A stretch of DNA of 64,000 nt. Origin: an uncultured Porphyromonadaceae bacterium. GTDB taxonomy: Bacteria; Bacteroidota; Bacteroidia; Bacteroidales; Muribaculaceae. Position numbers and translations under genes: made by a program. The stretch spans positions 40,553-104,552 of the forward strand of contig CAMWMD010000004.1 in assembly GCA_947175265.1 (NCBI GenBank). The letters run 5' to 3'. Below the pieces are notes generated by a model. That model did no database searches and was not told the origin of the DNA. It saw only the letters and a program-made list of their open reading frames with translations. Positions 54,918-63,919 of this stretch are shown in pieces; position 1 is the first letter of the stretch; each line of letters opens with the position of its first letter.

Positions 54918-55343
54918 TTACTTGTTCTTGGGTGTTACGGTACCCCTGATCTTGAGCCTGACCTTGGAAGGGGAGCCATTTGTCTTCAATGTCACGACCT
55001 TCTCAAAACTTCCGGGGCGGCCGAGGGGATTGTAGGTGACCTTCACCTTTCCGCTCTTGCCGGGAGCGATAGGAGCTTGTGGAAATTCGGGACGTGTGCA
55101 TCCGCAATCTGCCTTGGCGTCTATCACGACAAGGTTACCCTTACCGTCATTGTTTATGGTGAATTCACACGACACAGGGCCTCCATCCTCCTTCACCATA
55201 CCGAAATCGTAGGTGGACTTTGCCACCGTCGCGTGAGGTTTATCCCCACCGGCAAATGCGGGAAACGCCATGACAAGAAGCAACAGCATAAGCAGCGTGG
55301 ACATCCATTTCCTATGTCCACTTTCATTAATCACGTATTTCAT
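54918..55343 (-). CDS. DUF1573 secreted protein, single domain
   Basis: A 141-residue protein with a signal peptide (residues about 12-31) and one DUF1573 domain: STYDFGMVKEDGGPVSCEF, KADCGCTRPEFPQAPIAPGKSGKVKVTYNP and FEKVVTLKTNG. Clearly homologous to the N-terminal domain of its downstream neighbour. The role is unknown. Confidence 0.88.
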   Translation of the reverse strand: MKYVINESGHRKWMSTLLMLLLLVMAFPAFAGGDKPHATVAKSTYDFGMVKEDGGPVSCEFTINNDGKGNLVVIDAKADCGCTRPEFPQAPIAPGKSGKVKVTYNPLGRPGSFEKVVTLKTNGSPSKVRLKIRGTVTPKNK

Positions 55344-55653
55344 ATTCTTGACTTTATTTATTCAATTAAAATTCATCATTTATTCATCCAAAGACCCCTC
55401 CCTTTTCCGTCATACGGGTCTAATCCTTCATCGGGACTTGACAAGGAGACAGATGGGGGTTGACTGTAATTCCTCCTTTTATTATAGACGTAGAAGTTGA
55501 TAGTTTAGTTTATTGAATACCTCTCATTTTTTCTCGCATTTTTAACATTCGGGAGATTGCCGGAATAAAATTAATTACTAACTTTGCGCATGCAAATACG
55601 GGTTTCCCACTTGCATTTGTTCACTACCATTATTCCTAACTACTATCAAAACC
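55344..55653. other. Divergent intergenic region
   Basis: 310 bp between the DUF1573 operon and the porin gene. The plus-strand porin promoter box is at 55579-55586. No consensus box was found for the minus-strand operon. Confidence 0.5.
55579..55586 (+). promoter_or_regulatory. -7 box of the porin gene
   Basis: TAACTTTG, giving a predicted leader of about 62 nt; the -33 element is weak. Confidence 0.5.
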
Positions 55654-56706
55654 ATGAAACGCAGAGCAATTTGCCGGATGATGCTTGCTTCCATTATGTC
55701 CGGCGCCGTTCTCCTTCCCCTTCACGCCGAGGAGGCTCCGGCCTCCGACACCGGTCTGCTGAAACTGAATCTCTCTGCAAGGATCGACTGGCAACTTAAC
55801 CAACCTTATAATCATACAGACGATGCGAACTCAGGATTCGAGGGGAAATATCTGATGCTCCGTGCCGACGGAGAGATGATTCCGGGATTGTCATACTCCT
55901 GGAGGCAACGCCTAAACAAGATGCATGCCGACAGGAATTTCTTTGACGCCACCGACTGGCTGTACGTGAATTATGAGACGGGCCGTTGGTCGTTCGAAGC
56001 CGGGAAGGAAATCGTGGCAATCGGAGGCTGGGAGTATGACAGGGCTCCTATGGATCTCTTCGGCACTTCCGTCTTCTGGAACAATATCCCCTGCTATCAA
56101 CTTGGTGTGACTGCCGGATATGCCGTGGCCCCTACCGACAGGCTCTATGTCCAGGCCACACAAAGCCCCTTCTTCACACCGGATGACAGAAACATATATG
56201 GCTACAGCCTACGCTGGAATGGCGAACATTCTTTCTACAAATCCATCTGGTCGGCCAATCTGTTCGAGTACACACGGGGACACTATATCAGTTACCTCTC
56301 CCTGGGAAACAGATTCGAATTCGGGAAATGGGCCATCGAGGCCGATGTCATGAACCGCGCCTCATCCGGACAGGCCTATCTCTTCAAGGATTGCTCCGTA
56401 ATCGGGGATGTGGCTTTCGCTCCCGCGAGCCGCTGGAGGATACATGTGAAGATGACTTACGACGTAAACCACAGCGGCACGGATGCAGATTCCATGGTGT
56501 TGGATGGTACGCAACTCACGATGGCCGGAGGCGGGGTGGAGTTCTTCCCCCTCGTCAAAGACAAGACCGACCTACGTCTGCATGCCACAGCCTACTATTC
56601 CTGGGGAAAGAATACCAACGAGGCGGATGTGATGCAAAAGAATACACTCCTTGCGAACATCGGTTTGACATGGAACATGAATTTCCTAAATGTCAAAAGA
56701 AAATAA
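55654..56706 (+). CDS. Outer-membrane porin-like protein
   Basis: A 350-residue beta-barrel with a signal peptide (MKRRAICRMMLASIMSGAVLLPLHA). LSARIDWQLNQ, MLRADGEMIPGLSYSWRQRLNK and GKEIVAIGGWEYDRAPMD recall the OprO/OprP (phosphate-selective porin) superfamily. The C-terminus (NIGLTWNMNFLNVKRK) ends in a barrel-type strand. Solute unknown. Separated by 40 bp from the nucleoside-recognition gene, with which it may be co-transcribed. Confidence 0.7.
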   Translation: MKRRAICRMMLASIMSGAVLLPLHAEEAPASDTGLLKLNLSARIDWQLNQPYNHTDDANSGFEGKYLMLRADGEMIPGLSYSWRQRLNKMHADRNFFDATDWLYVNYETGRWSFEAGKEIVAIGGWEYDRAPMDLFGTSVFWNNIPCYQLGVTAGYAVAPTDRLYVQATQSPFFTPDDRNIYGYSLRWNGEHSFYKSIWSANLFEYTRGHYISYLSLGNRFEFGKWAIEADVMNRASSGQAYLFKDCSVIGDVAFAPASRWRIHVKMTYDVNHSGTDADSMVLDGTQLTMAGGGVEFFPLVKDKTDLRLHATAYYSWGKNTNEADVMQKNTLLANIGLTWNMNFLNVKRK

Positions 56707-56746
56707 CATTCTTACATAAACGGATACCTCTATCTACCTTTATCTT

Positions 56747-57931
56747 ATGGAATCACCCTCTGTTCAGGAATTAACCCAAACAAAAGCCGGAATAAGGAAA
56801 GCATCGGCTCTGAAGAAATATTCGGGTGTGATATGCCTTGTGATAGTTTTCGGCATCTTCTATGGCCTCGGCCGCGTCATGGGCATGGCCAATATGCTCA
56901 ATACAATGATGAAGACCGCTCACGACCTTCTTCTCAATACCGTGCTGTATCTCATGGCTATATGCGTGCTGACAGGTGCGTTGGGACAGATTTTCGTGGA
57001 ATTCGGTGTGGTCAGCCTTCTTGAGAAACTGCTCCGCCCCCTCATGAAGCCCCTCTTCAATCTTCCGGGTGTGGCTTCCTTAGGAGCGGTAATGACGTTC
57101 CTGAGCGACAATCCGGCTATCATAACCCTGGCCCACGATAAGCGTTTCGGAAGTTATTTCAAGAAATTCCAGTTGATTTCCCTCACAAATTTCGGCACGG
57201 CATTCGGCATGGGGCTCCTTGTCATCGTCTTCATGCTCGGACAAGGGTACACCTGGGAACCACTTGTCGGGTTCCTGGGAGCATTCTGCGGATGTATGGT
57301 CTCGACGCGCCTCATGCAGAGGTTCGTCGTCAGGGCGTTCCCTAAATTCCTGACAGAGGATGTGGTGGTGGAAGCCCCAGTGGAGAAGGAAGATGACAAT
57401 AAGGTGGGGAAATCCACATTTGCCCGCATCCTTAACGCCATACTTGACGGCGGAAAGGGGGGCGTGGAGATCGGTCTGGCCATAATACCGGGTGTACTTA
57501 TCATATCCACCTTCGTGATGCTCCTGACTTTCGGACCCTCCGCCGACGGTTCTTTCACCGGGGCGGCATACGAAGGGATCGAGTTCCTCCCCATGGCAGC
57601 ACAGAAGATCGGACCGATATTCGAGTTTCTTTTCGGATTTCACGACCCGCATCTCATAGCATTCCCGATTACGGCTTTGGGCGCCGTAGGGGCGGCTTTG
57701 GGTCTGGTGCCCAACTTTGTGAGCCAGGGATGGATCGACGGGAATGCCATAGCGGTCTTCACTGCCATAGGGATGTGCTGGAGCGGCTACCTCTCCACCC
57801 ATACCGCCATGCTCGATTCACTGGGCTATCGTGAACTGACCTCAAAGGCGATACTTGCCCACACCGTAGGAGGAATCGTGGCTGCTGTCGTGGCGCATCT
57901 TCTCTACATGGCCGTGACCATGGTATTCTGA
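56747..57931 (+). CDS. Nucleoside-recognition (Gate) domain membrane protein
   Basis: A 394-residue polytopic protein of the CD0519/CD1768 type with two Gate-type repeats: LTGALGQIFVEFGVVSLLEKLLRPLMKPLFNLPG and, near 300, an equivalent second half. Conserved helix stretches include FLSDNPAIITLAH and SLTNFGTAFGMGLLVIVFMLGQ. The transported solute is not known; the name reflects the domain, not a shown nucleoside role. It ends at a strong terminator. Confidence 0.8.
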   Translation: MESPSVQELTQTKAGIRKASALKKYSGVICLVIVFGIFYGLGRVMGMANMLNTMMKTAHDLLLNTVLYLMAICVLTGALGQIFVEFGVVSLLEKLLRPLMKPLFNLPGVASLGAVMTFLSDNPAIITLAHDKRFGSYFKKFQLISLTNFGTAFGMGLLVIVFMLGQGYTWEPLVGFLGAFCGCMVSTRLMQRFVVRAFPKFLTEDVVVEAPVEKEDDNKVGKSTFARILNAILDGGKGGVEIGLAIIPGVLIISTFVMLLTFGPSADGSFTGAAYEGIEFLPMAAQKIGPIFEFLFGFHDPHLIAFPITALGAVGAALGLVPNFVSQGWIDGNAIAVFTAIGMCWSGYLSTHTAMLDSLGYRELTSKAILAHTVGGIVAAVVAHLLYMAVTMVF

Positions 57932-57959
57932 ATTTCCTATCCCTGAAACAACTACCCTG

Positions 57960-58006
57960 ACGGAGCGGGGCTTCCCTTTACGGCCAGCCTCCGCTCCTTT
58001 TATTTT
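57960..58006 (+). terminator. Terminator after the Gate-domain gene
   Basis: GGAGCGG-GGCT pairs with AGCC-T-CCGCTCC, followed by TTTTATTTT. Its T-run overlaps the -33 box of the next promoter. Confidence 0.75.
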
Positions 58007-58034
58007 GCGCATTGGCGTTTTTTTTCTAATTTTG
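58004..58034 (+). promoter_or_regulatory. Promoter of the GNAT-LegB-ATP-grasp operon
   Basis: TTTG (58004-58007), 19-bp spacer, TAATTTTG (58027-58034). Start near 58040, leader about 30 nt. Confidence 0.75.
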
Positions 58035-58070
58035 CAAAAATTCCGTACTCACGGAAGTTTTTATTTGACA

Positions 58071-59024
58071 ATGGAGAAAATAATTGACCCGATCGACAGA
58101 GAGCTCCTTGACAATGAGCTCACCCCTGACCGCCTTCTGCGCCCTGCCAACAAAGGGAACAACGAGATATATGTTGTTGATGCTTTCAATGCTCCGAACA
58201 CGATGAGGGAAATCGGTCGCCTGCGTGAAATCGCGTTCCGCGATGCCGGAGGCGGCACCGGTCTCTGCTGCGATATTGACGAGTTTGACACGATGCCCAA
58301 TCCCTGCCGCCAACTGATCGTCTGGGATCCTCTTGAGCGGGAGATCGTGGGTGGATACAGATTCATCCTTGGAGAGGACATCGAGATAAGGGACGGTGTG
58401 CCCAATATCGCCACCTCACACATGTTTCATTTTTCTCCCGAGTTTATCAATAAGATTCTGCCGAAGACCCTTGAGTTAGGCCGCTCTTTCGTCTCCGTGA
58501 AATATCAGAGCACACGTTCCAATCCTAAGGCACTGTATGCCCTCGACAACCTTTGGGACGGTCTCGGCGCACTGACCGTGATTTATCCGCAGATCGAATA
58601 TCTGTTCGGGAAAGTGACGATGTATCCTGCCTACGGTGAAGACAGCCGCGACATGCTGCTCGGTTTCCTGCATAAATACTTCCATGACCCGGACCGTCTC
58701 GTCTGGCCGATTGTCGAGCTTGACAGCCGCGCCCTGAGTCCTGAGATACAGGGGATGTTCTCCGGCGATTCGTTCCGCGACGACTACCGCATCCTCAATC
58801 ACGCGATACGCGACAGAGGGCAGAACATTCCCCCCCTGGTGAATGCCTACATGTCGCTGTCATCCACAATGAAGGTTTTCGGGACGGCGATAAACCATGA
58901 GTTCGGCGAGGTTGAGGAGACAGGCATATTCTTCAAGATTTCCGAGATTTTTGAAGAGAAGAAAAAGCGTCATATTCAGTCTTTCATAGAGACCGGGATA
59001 GTGCCCGGCATCTCAATTAAATAA
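58071..59024 (+). CDS. GNAT-fold acyltransferase (OlsB/GlsB-like)
   Basis: A 317-residue protein of the putative-hemolysin/OlsB-like GNAT branch: REIGRLREIAFRDAGGG, LIVWDPLEREIVGGYRF and LELGRSFVSVKYQ are the acyl-donor-binding segments. Relatives in Bacteroides (GlsB) make N-acyl glycine for glycine and serine-glycine lipids from acyl-ACP. The partner O-acyltransferase (GlsA) is not adjacent here. The promoter fixes ATG 58071 and excludes the track start at 58005. First gene of an operon with legB and an ATP-grasp gene. Confidence 0.75.
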   Translation: MEKIIDPIDRELLDNELTPDRLLRPANKGNNEIYVVDAFNAPNTMREIGRLREIAFRDAGGGTGLCCDIDEFDTMPNPCRQLIVWDPLEREIVGGYRFILGEDIEIRDGVPNIATSHMFHFSPEFINKILPKTLELGRSFVSVKYQSTRSNPKALYALDNLWDGLGALTVIYPQIEYLFGKVTMYPAYGEDSRDMLLGFLHKYFHDPDRLVWPIVELDSRALSPEIQGMFSGDSFRDDYRILNHAIRDRGQNIPPLVNAYMSLSSTMKVFGTAINHEFGEVEETGIFFKISEIFEEKKKRHIQSFIETGIVPGISIK

Positions 59025-59031
59025 TGCGGCT

Positions 59032-60009
59032 ATGAAAAAAGCAGTAGTCACCGGTGCCGACGGATTTATCGGCAGCCATCTCACGGAGATGCTCCTCAAA
59101 GAGGGGTATGACGTGACGGCGCTCGCTCAGTATAACTCCTTCAATTTCTGGGGGTGGCTGGAAGGGATGAAGCATCCCAACCTTCACATAGTCACCGGTG
59201 ATGTGCGTGACCCGGATTTCTGCCGGGCACTCGTCGCCGGCGCCGACACGGTGTTCCATCTCGCGGCTTTGATTGCGATTCCCTACAGTTATGTGGCTCC
59301 CGACAGTTACGTCGATACCAACGTTAAGGGCACTCTCAATATCTGTCAGGCAGCGCGTGATGCCGGAGTGAAACGCCTCCTCGTGACTTCCACATCGGAG
59401 GTCTACGGCACGGCCCGCTATGTGCCCATCGATGAGAAGCACCCCAAACAACCGCAGAGTCCTTATTCCGCCACAAAGATAGGGGCGGATGCGATAGCCC
59501 TCAGTTTCCATAATGCATTCGGCCTGAACGTCACGGTGGTCAGGCCATTCAATACCTACGGTCCCCGCCAGAGCGCACGGGCCATAATCCCCTCCATAAT
59601 AACACAGATTGCCTCCGGAGTGAGGAAAATAAAGGTGGGCGACCTCTCCCCTACACGCGATTTCAATTTCGTGGAGGATACATGCCGGGGATTCATTGCT
59701 ATTGCCGAGGCTGAAGGCACAGCCGGCATGGAGATAAACATCGCAACGCAGAAGGAGGTGTCGATGGAGGAGACTCTGAAGACTATAGCGCGCCTAATGG
59801 ATGCCGACGTGGAATGGGTGGTCGATCCCGAGAGGTTGCGCCCAGCCGGCAGCGAGGTGTTCAGGCTGCTCGGTTCAAATCAGTTGATAACATCCCTCAC
59901 ACCCTGGCGCCCGCAGGTTACCCTTGAGGAGGGGTTGAGAAGGACTATCGACTGGATATGCCGCGAAGAAAACCTTAAGAAATACAAACCGGAAATTTAC
60001 AACAGATGA
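59032..60009 (+). CDS. NAD-dependent sugar 4,6-dehydratase (LegB-like)
   Basis: Extended SDR of 325 residues. TGADGFIGSHL (7-17) binds NAD, TSTSEVYG supplies the catalytic Thr and acidic residue, and YSATK the Tyr-Lys pair. FNTYGPRQSARAIIPS is typical of LegB-type nucleotide-sugar dehydratases that start legionaminic acid synthesis. The other leg genes (aminotransferase, synthase, cytidylyltransferase) are missing. It overlaps the next gene by 4 bases (ATGA). Confidence 0.85.
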   Translation: MKKAVVTGADGFIGSHLTEMLLKEGYDVTALAQYNSFNFWGWLEGMKHPNLHIVTGDVRDPDFCRALVAGADTVFHLAALIAIPYSYVAPDSYVDTNVKGTLNICQAARDAGVKRLLVTSTSEVYGTARYVPIDEKHPKQPQSPYSATKIGADAIALSFHNAFGLNVTVVRPFNTYGPRQSARAIIPSIITQIASGVRKIKVGDLSPTRDFNFVEDTCRGFIAIAEAEGTAGMEINIATQKEVSMEETLKTIARLMDADVEWVVDPERLRPAGSEVFRLLGSNQLITSLTPWRPQVTLEEGLRRTIDWICREENLKKYKPEIYNR

Positions 60010-60956
60010 GAAAACAGAACCTCAATATACTCTTCCTCGGCGGAGGAAGAAGAGTCTCGCTTGCCGAGCTCCTGAAGAAAAGCGGTAAGAACATCGGATG
60101 CAATGTGGAGATCGTGAGTTACGAACTGATTTCGGAAGTGCCCATATCGCTTGTGGGAAGGGTGGTGAAAGGGCTTCCATTCACCGACCCGAATGTGGTA
60201 GACGATATTCTCCGTGTCGTGAAGGAATATGATATCGACATAATCCTCCCCTTCGTCAACGGCGCCATAGAGATCGCTTCAATCTGCCGCGACAGGCTGC
60301 CTGATGTTTTCGTTCCCGTGACCGACTTCAATATCGCCTCACAACTCTTCGATAAGGTGGAGGCCGCTGCCGTGTTCAAGGAGGCGGGGCTTCCCATTCC
60401 GCGCACATACTCCGTGCTTTCCGCCAAAATGCCCGCTATCGCCAAGCCGCGTAAGGGCCGTGCCTCAAGGGGGATACAGATTTTCCATAATATGGAGGAT
60501 TTCATGCACCTCGATGACATCAAGAACTACCTCGTGCAGGAATATATCGAGCATGGAAAGGAGTATACGGTAGACTGCTATATCGACTCCAAAGGCCGCA
60601 TCCTGACCACCGTTCCCCGCGAGCGTCTTGAGATTATGGGGGGTGAGTCAAACCGCACGCGCACTTGCCACAACGAGGTGATTGAGAATCTGAGCCGTGA
60701 GGTAATCGAGAAGTTCTCCCTCAGGGGTCCGGTCAACCTGCAGTTCATCCATGATCTTGATGCCGACCGCTATCTCCTAATGGAGGTGAATCCCCGTCTT
60801 GCCGGCGGAGTCATCTGCTCAGTGTATGCAGGCGCGCCTATCACCGACTATATAATCCGTGAGGCTCTCGGTCTGGAACTCCAGCCCTGCGACGACTGGA
60901 CTTCCGGCACGCTGATGGCCCGTTATTTCAAGGAAGCGATATTCTTCAATCGCTGA
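60006..60956 (+). CDS. ATP-grasp ligase of unknown substrate
   Basis: A 316-residue carbamoyl-phosphate-synthase-like ATP-grasp protein: N-terminal Rossmann-like start (LFLGGGRRVSLAELL), nucleotide-binding IAKPRKGRASRGI, YLVQEYIEHGKEYTVDCYID and the metal-binding LMEVNPRLAGG. Such enzymes join a carboxylate to an amine or similar nucleophile. Overlap with legB implies coupled translation and a shared pathway; the substrate is not known. Confidence 0.85.
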   Translation: MRKQNLNILFLGGGRRVSLAELLKKSGKNIGCNVEIVSYELISEVPISLVGRVVKGLPFTDPNVVDDILRVVKEYDIDIILPFVNGAIEIASICRDRLPDVFVPVTDFNIASQLFDKVEAAAVFKEAGLPIPRTYSVLSAKMPAIAKPRKGRASRGIQIFHNMEDFMHLDDIKNYLVQEYIEHGKEYTVDCYIDSKGRILTTVPRERLEIMGGESNRTRTCHNEVIENLSREVIEKFSLRGPVNLQFIHDLDADRYLLMEVNPRLAGGVICSVYAGAPITDYIIREALGLELQPCDDWTSGTLMARYFKEAIFFNR

Positions 60957-60978
60957 TAAACATCTCATTTCCTGCTCC

Positions 60979-63096
60979 GTGCTTTCCCCAATCGATATCC
61001 TAAAGAAATTCTACGGCTATTCCTCATTCCGGCCGGGTCAGGAGGAGATAATAAGCAATACCCTTGCGGGGAGAGATTCCCTCGTGCTGATGCCTACCGG
61101 GGGTGGAAAATCTCTTTGCTATCAGATACCGGCTCTCTGTCTGCCGGGCATCACTATTGTCGTGTCTCCTCTGATTGCCCTCATGAACGATCAGGTGCAG
61201 TCGCTGCGTGCCAATGGGGTCAGGGCGGAGGCTATACACTCAAACCGTCCGGAGGATGAGAACGATATGGCATTGGAACTCGCCGCCCGTGGTGAACTTA
61301 AGATGATATACATTTCGCCTGAAAGACTGATGCTTGACCTCGACAGGATTTCAGGCAGGATGAACGTGAGCCTCATCGCCATTGATGAGGCTCATTGCAT
61401 ATCGCAGTGGGGGCACGATTTCAGACCTGTCTATAAGGAACTCAAGGCTGTGAAGGAGAAGTTTCCTACTGTGCCGGTGATGGCTCTGACGGCCACAGCC
61501 GACCGTCTCACCCGGTCAGACATTGCCTCCTCGCTCGGCCTTTCCGACCCCTTCTGCTGGATAGGATCGTTCGACCGGCCCAACATCTCCCTCTCCGTCA
61601 TAAACGACCCGGGGAAACAGAAACGTCTGGCCGCGATAGCATCCCTTATAGATGAGCATCCCCTCGATTCAGGCATCGTCTATTGCCTAAGCAGGAAGAA
61701 GGCCGAGGATATGCACAAGGCGTTGGCCGATATGGGCTACCGTTCGGTATGCTATCATGCCGGTATGCTCCCGGCAGAGAGGGAAAGGGCTCAGAAACTG
61801 TTTGTCAACGGGGAGGCGCAGGTGGTATGTGCGACGGTAGCATTCGGAATGGGGATAGACAAAAGCAACATCCGCTGGGTGGTGCATAACAACATACCCG
61901 GAAATATAGAGAGTTATTATCAGGAGATCGGAAGGGCGGGACGCGACGGTATGCCGGCACAGGCCATAATGTTCTACAATTTCGGGGATATAATGACACG
62001 CCGCGGATTCGTCGACGGAAGCGGGCAGAAGGAGGTAAATGGCGAGAAACTTGATTTCATGCAGCGTTATGCGGAGGCTACCGTATGTCGCCGCCGTATC
62101 CTGCTTAGTTATTTCAGCGAGGAAAGCCACTCCGACTGCGGAAACTGCGACAATTGCCGCTCCCCACGCGAAAAGTTTGACGGCACTATACTCGCTCAGA
62201 AGGCATTGAGCGCGGTGATACGCATAAACTGCGTGGAAGGGATAGGAATGGTGATCGATATTCTCCGCGGACTGAACAACAGCGGGATAATACAGAAACG
62301 CTATCATCAGATAAAGACCTACGGAGCGGGCCGAGACCTCTCTTCCTGGGAGTGGAACAGTTATATCCATCAGATGATTCAACTCGGGCTGCTCGAGATA
62401 GCATACGAGGACAATTTCCATCTGCGCCCTACGCCATACGGCATGAAGGTGGTACGCGGACAGGAGCGTATCGAGCTCTCCAAATATCGGAAGCCGTTGT
62501 TCCCTGCCGGTAAAAAGCAAAAGAACTCTCAGGCAGAAGTGAAACCCGCATTCGCAACACCGGAGGAGGAATTGCTCCATATCCTCAAGGAGGTGCGCCT
62601 GGATATATCCAAGGAAGAGGGTGTTCCGGCTTTCGTTGTGTTCAGCGATGCAACACTTACCGACATGGTGGAGAAACGACCGATAGATATTGAGGCATTT
62701 GCGGGAGTGCATGGCATCGGACAGGTGAAACTGACGAAATACAATAAGAAATTCATCGGGGCAATACGAAAATTCCGGGGATTGCCTGCTACGCTACCCT
62801 CCGGAAGCAGCACGAAGGAGACTCTCATTCTATTCAATGGAGGAATGTCGGTGGAGGAGATTGCCGAGATTAGGGGGATTCAAAAGGCAACGGTTCTCAG
62901 CCATCTCGCGGAGATGACCGAAGAAGGGAAAGTCACTGACTTTGATCGGATAATATCGGAAGAAGATATAGCGAAGGTCGGCAAAGCCATTGACGGCAAT
63001 CCCGAGGGTGCATACTTCAGACTGAAGGAAGGAGGTATGGAACCAGGGACAATACGCATGGCGCAAGCGATAATAAATTATCGAAAGAAAAAGTGA
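60979..63096 (+). CDS. recQ: ATP-dependent DNA helicase RecQ
   Basis: 3'-5' superfamily 2 helicase of 705 residues. GYSSFRPGQEEII is motif 0, LMPTGGGKSLCYQIPA motif I, IDEAHCISQWGHDFRP motif II with the aromatic-rich loop, and EIGRAGRDGMPA motif VI. The zinc-binding cysteines are at CRRRI...CGNCDNCRSP, followed by winged-helix (RQC) and HRDC domains. A C-terminal HTH segment (ETLILFNGGMSVEEIAEIRGI) is typical of Bacteroidetes RecQ. The start is GTG. Confidence 0.95.
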   Translation: MLSPIDILKKFYGYSSFRPGQEEIISNTLAGRDSLVLMPTGGGKSLCYQIPALCLPGITIVVSPLIALMNDQVQSLRANGVRAEAIHSNRPEDENDMALELAARGELKMIYISPERLMLDLDRISGRMNVSLIAIDEAHCISQWGHDFRPVYKELKAVKEKFPTVPVMALTATADRLTRSDIASSLGLSDPFCWIGSFDRPNISLSVINDPGKQKRLAAIASLIDEHPLDSGIVYCLSRKKAEDMHKALADMGYRSVCYHAGMLPAERERAQKLFVNGEAQVVCATVAFGMGIDKSNIRWVVHNNIPGNIESYYQEIGRAGRDGMPAQAIMFYNFGDIMTRRGFVDGSGQKEVNGEKLDFMQRYAEATVCRRRILLSYFSEESHSDCGNCDNCRSPREKFDGTILAQKALSAVIRINCVEGIGMVIDILRGLNNSGIIQKRYHQIKTYGAGRDLSSWEWNSYIHQMIQLGLLEIAYEDNFHLRPTPYGMKVVRGQERIELSKYRKPLFPAGKKQKNSQAEVKPAFATPEEELLHILKEVRLDISKEEGVPAFVVFSDATLTDMVEKRPIDIEAFAGVHGIGQVKLTKYNKKFIGAIRKFRGLPATLPSGSSTKETLILFNGGMSVEEIAEIRGIQKATVLSHLAEMTEEGKVTDFDRIISEEDIAKVGKAIDGNPEGAYFRLKEGGMEPGTIRMAQAIINYRKKK

Positions 63097-63136
63097 TATT
63101 TTTTTCAAAAACCGCTTGCATTTAAAAATAATTTAC

Positions 63137-63144
63137 TAATTTTG
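63137..63144 (+). promoter_or_regulatory. -7 box of the tRNA-Pro gene
   Basis: TAATTTTG 15 bp before the mature tRNA 5' end; a CTTG lies 18 bp upstream as a weak -33 box. Confidence 0.55.
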
Positions 63145-63158
63145 CAATCGCAAATCCT

Positions 63159-63233
63159 CGGGGCGTAGCGCAGTCCGGTTAGCGCACCTGCTTTGGGAGC
63201 AGGGGGTCGAAGGTTCGAATCCTTTCACCCCGA
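63159..63233 (+). tRNA. tRNA-Pro (anticodon TGG)
   Basis: Cloverleaf read by eye: acceptor CGGGGCG / CACCCCG (one C-A mismatch), D-arm GCGCAGTCCGGTTAGCGC, anticodon arm CCTGCTTTGGGAGCAGG with TGG, and T-arm GAAGGTTCGAATCCTTT with GTTCGAAT. The 3' CCA is not fully encoded. Discriminator base A. Confidence 0.93.
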
Positions 63234-63244
63234 CAGATTGAAAG

Positions 63245-63282
63245 GAAGGCCTGGCTTTTTAAGCCGGGCCTTCACCTTTTAT
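63245..63282. terminator. Terminator between tRNA-Pro and the GH108-like gene
   Basis: GAAGGCCTGGCTT pairs with AAGCCGGGCCTTC (one G-U) around TTT, followed by ACCTTTTA. It serves the tRNA; the right arm also encodes the last codons of the convergent gene. Confidence 0.75.
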
Positions 63283-63870
63283 CCGCTTTCCATAGATGAT
63301 GAACGAACCGTCAGGCTGTATGGCATGCAACCTCCGCAACCAACCGTCGAGATACTTCCACGCTGCCCCGCAACGACGGTAATAACGCTCACGTTCCGTC
63401 ATCAACCTACGGAACATGGCTCCTTGGTCGCCACCATTGATTGCCTTAAGAGACAGAGGTCCTATCTTCCCGTCCGGCACTACCCCGAACAACTTCTGCA
63501 CACGCCTCAACACCCCGGGACCGCTCGCCCATACCCAGTCCACTATCAGATGCGCCAGACCCTGACTTTCGATCCCGTCGGCACCGCACCTATCCCAAAA
63601 CATCCCCTTCAGTATACTCTGCCATTCATCAAACCCTATGTTGCGCAACTCTCCCTTTGTCGCTCGCCTTCCCCTGAAAATTGAAAACGTAGCCAAAGTA
63701 ACATCCACCATAGTCGCACCTCCCGGATCATCCGCATCATCACTCCACCCCCTCAGTTTCGCCAACTCGAAAATATCCCGATCCGGCAAGTCCAACTCAC
63801 AACCATCCTTCCCGAACACTCCACCCGCGAAGTGACACACAAACGGTATCATATATCTGAAATCAGCCAT
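63259..63870 (-). CDS. GH108-like lysozyme-fold protein lacking catalytic Glu
   Basis: A 203-residue protein with the layout of GH108 N-acetylmuramidases (phage and bacterial endolysin type). An N-terminal lysozyme-like domain contains DDPGGATMVDVTLATF and DEWQSILKGMFWDRCGAD. A C-terminal peptidoglycan-binding-3-like part follows (GLAHLIVDWVWASGPGVLRRVQKLFGVVPDGKIGPLSLKAI). The usual EGG motif near residue 15 reads AGG and is followed by a ~20-residue insertion before DPGG. There is no signal peptide. The track start (63948) runs into adapter sequence; ATG 63870 is used. Confidence 0.7.
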   Translation of the reverse strand: MADFRYMIPFVCHFAGGVFGKDGCELDLPDRDIFELAKLRGWSDDADDPGGATMVDVTLATFSIFRGRRATKGELRNIGFDEWQSILKGMFWDRCGADGIESQGLAHLIVDWVWASGPGVLRRVQKLFGVVPDGKIGPLSLKAINGGDQGAMFRRLMTERERYYRRCGAAWKYLDGWLRRLHAIQPDGSFIIYGKRIKGEGPA

Positions 63871-63894
63871 AATAAAAAAATTAAAAACACACTC

Positions 63895-63902
63895 CAAAAT
63901 TA
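63895..63902 (-). promoter_or_regulatory. -7 box of the GH108-like gene
   Basis: Minus-strand TAATTTTG, 25 bp before the ATG. The -33 region would fall in the artefactual contig end and cannot be judged. Confidence 0.5.
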
Positions 63903-63919
63903 CCACCATCCCCCCCACC

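Noticed and set aside
61687-62712. Long minus-strand ORF (341 aa) opposite recQ
   Set aside because: It lies wholly within recQ, whose motifs are intact, has no recognisable domain and is rich in His/Tyr as expected of a shadow frame.
63159-63870. Prophage or integrative element at tRNA-Pro
   Set aside because: A lysozyme-like gene beside a tRNA suggested it, but there is no integrase, no duplicated tRNA 3' end and no other phage gene, and the contig ends in adapter sequence.
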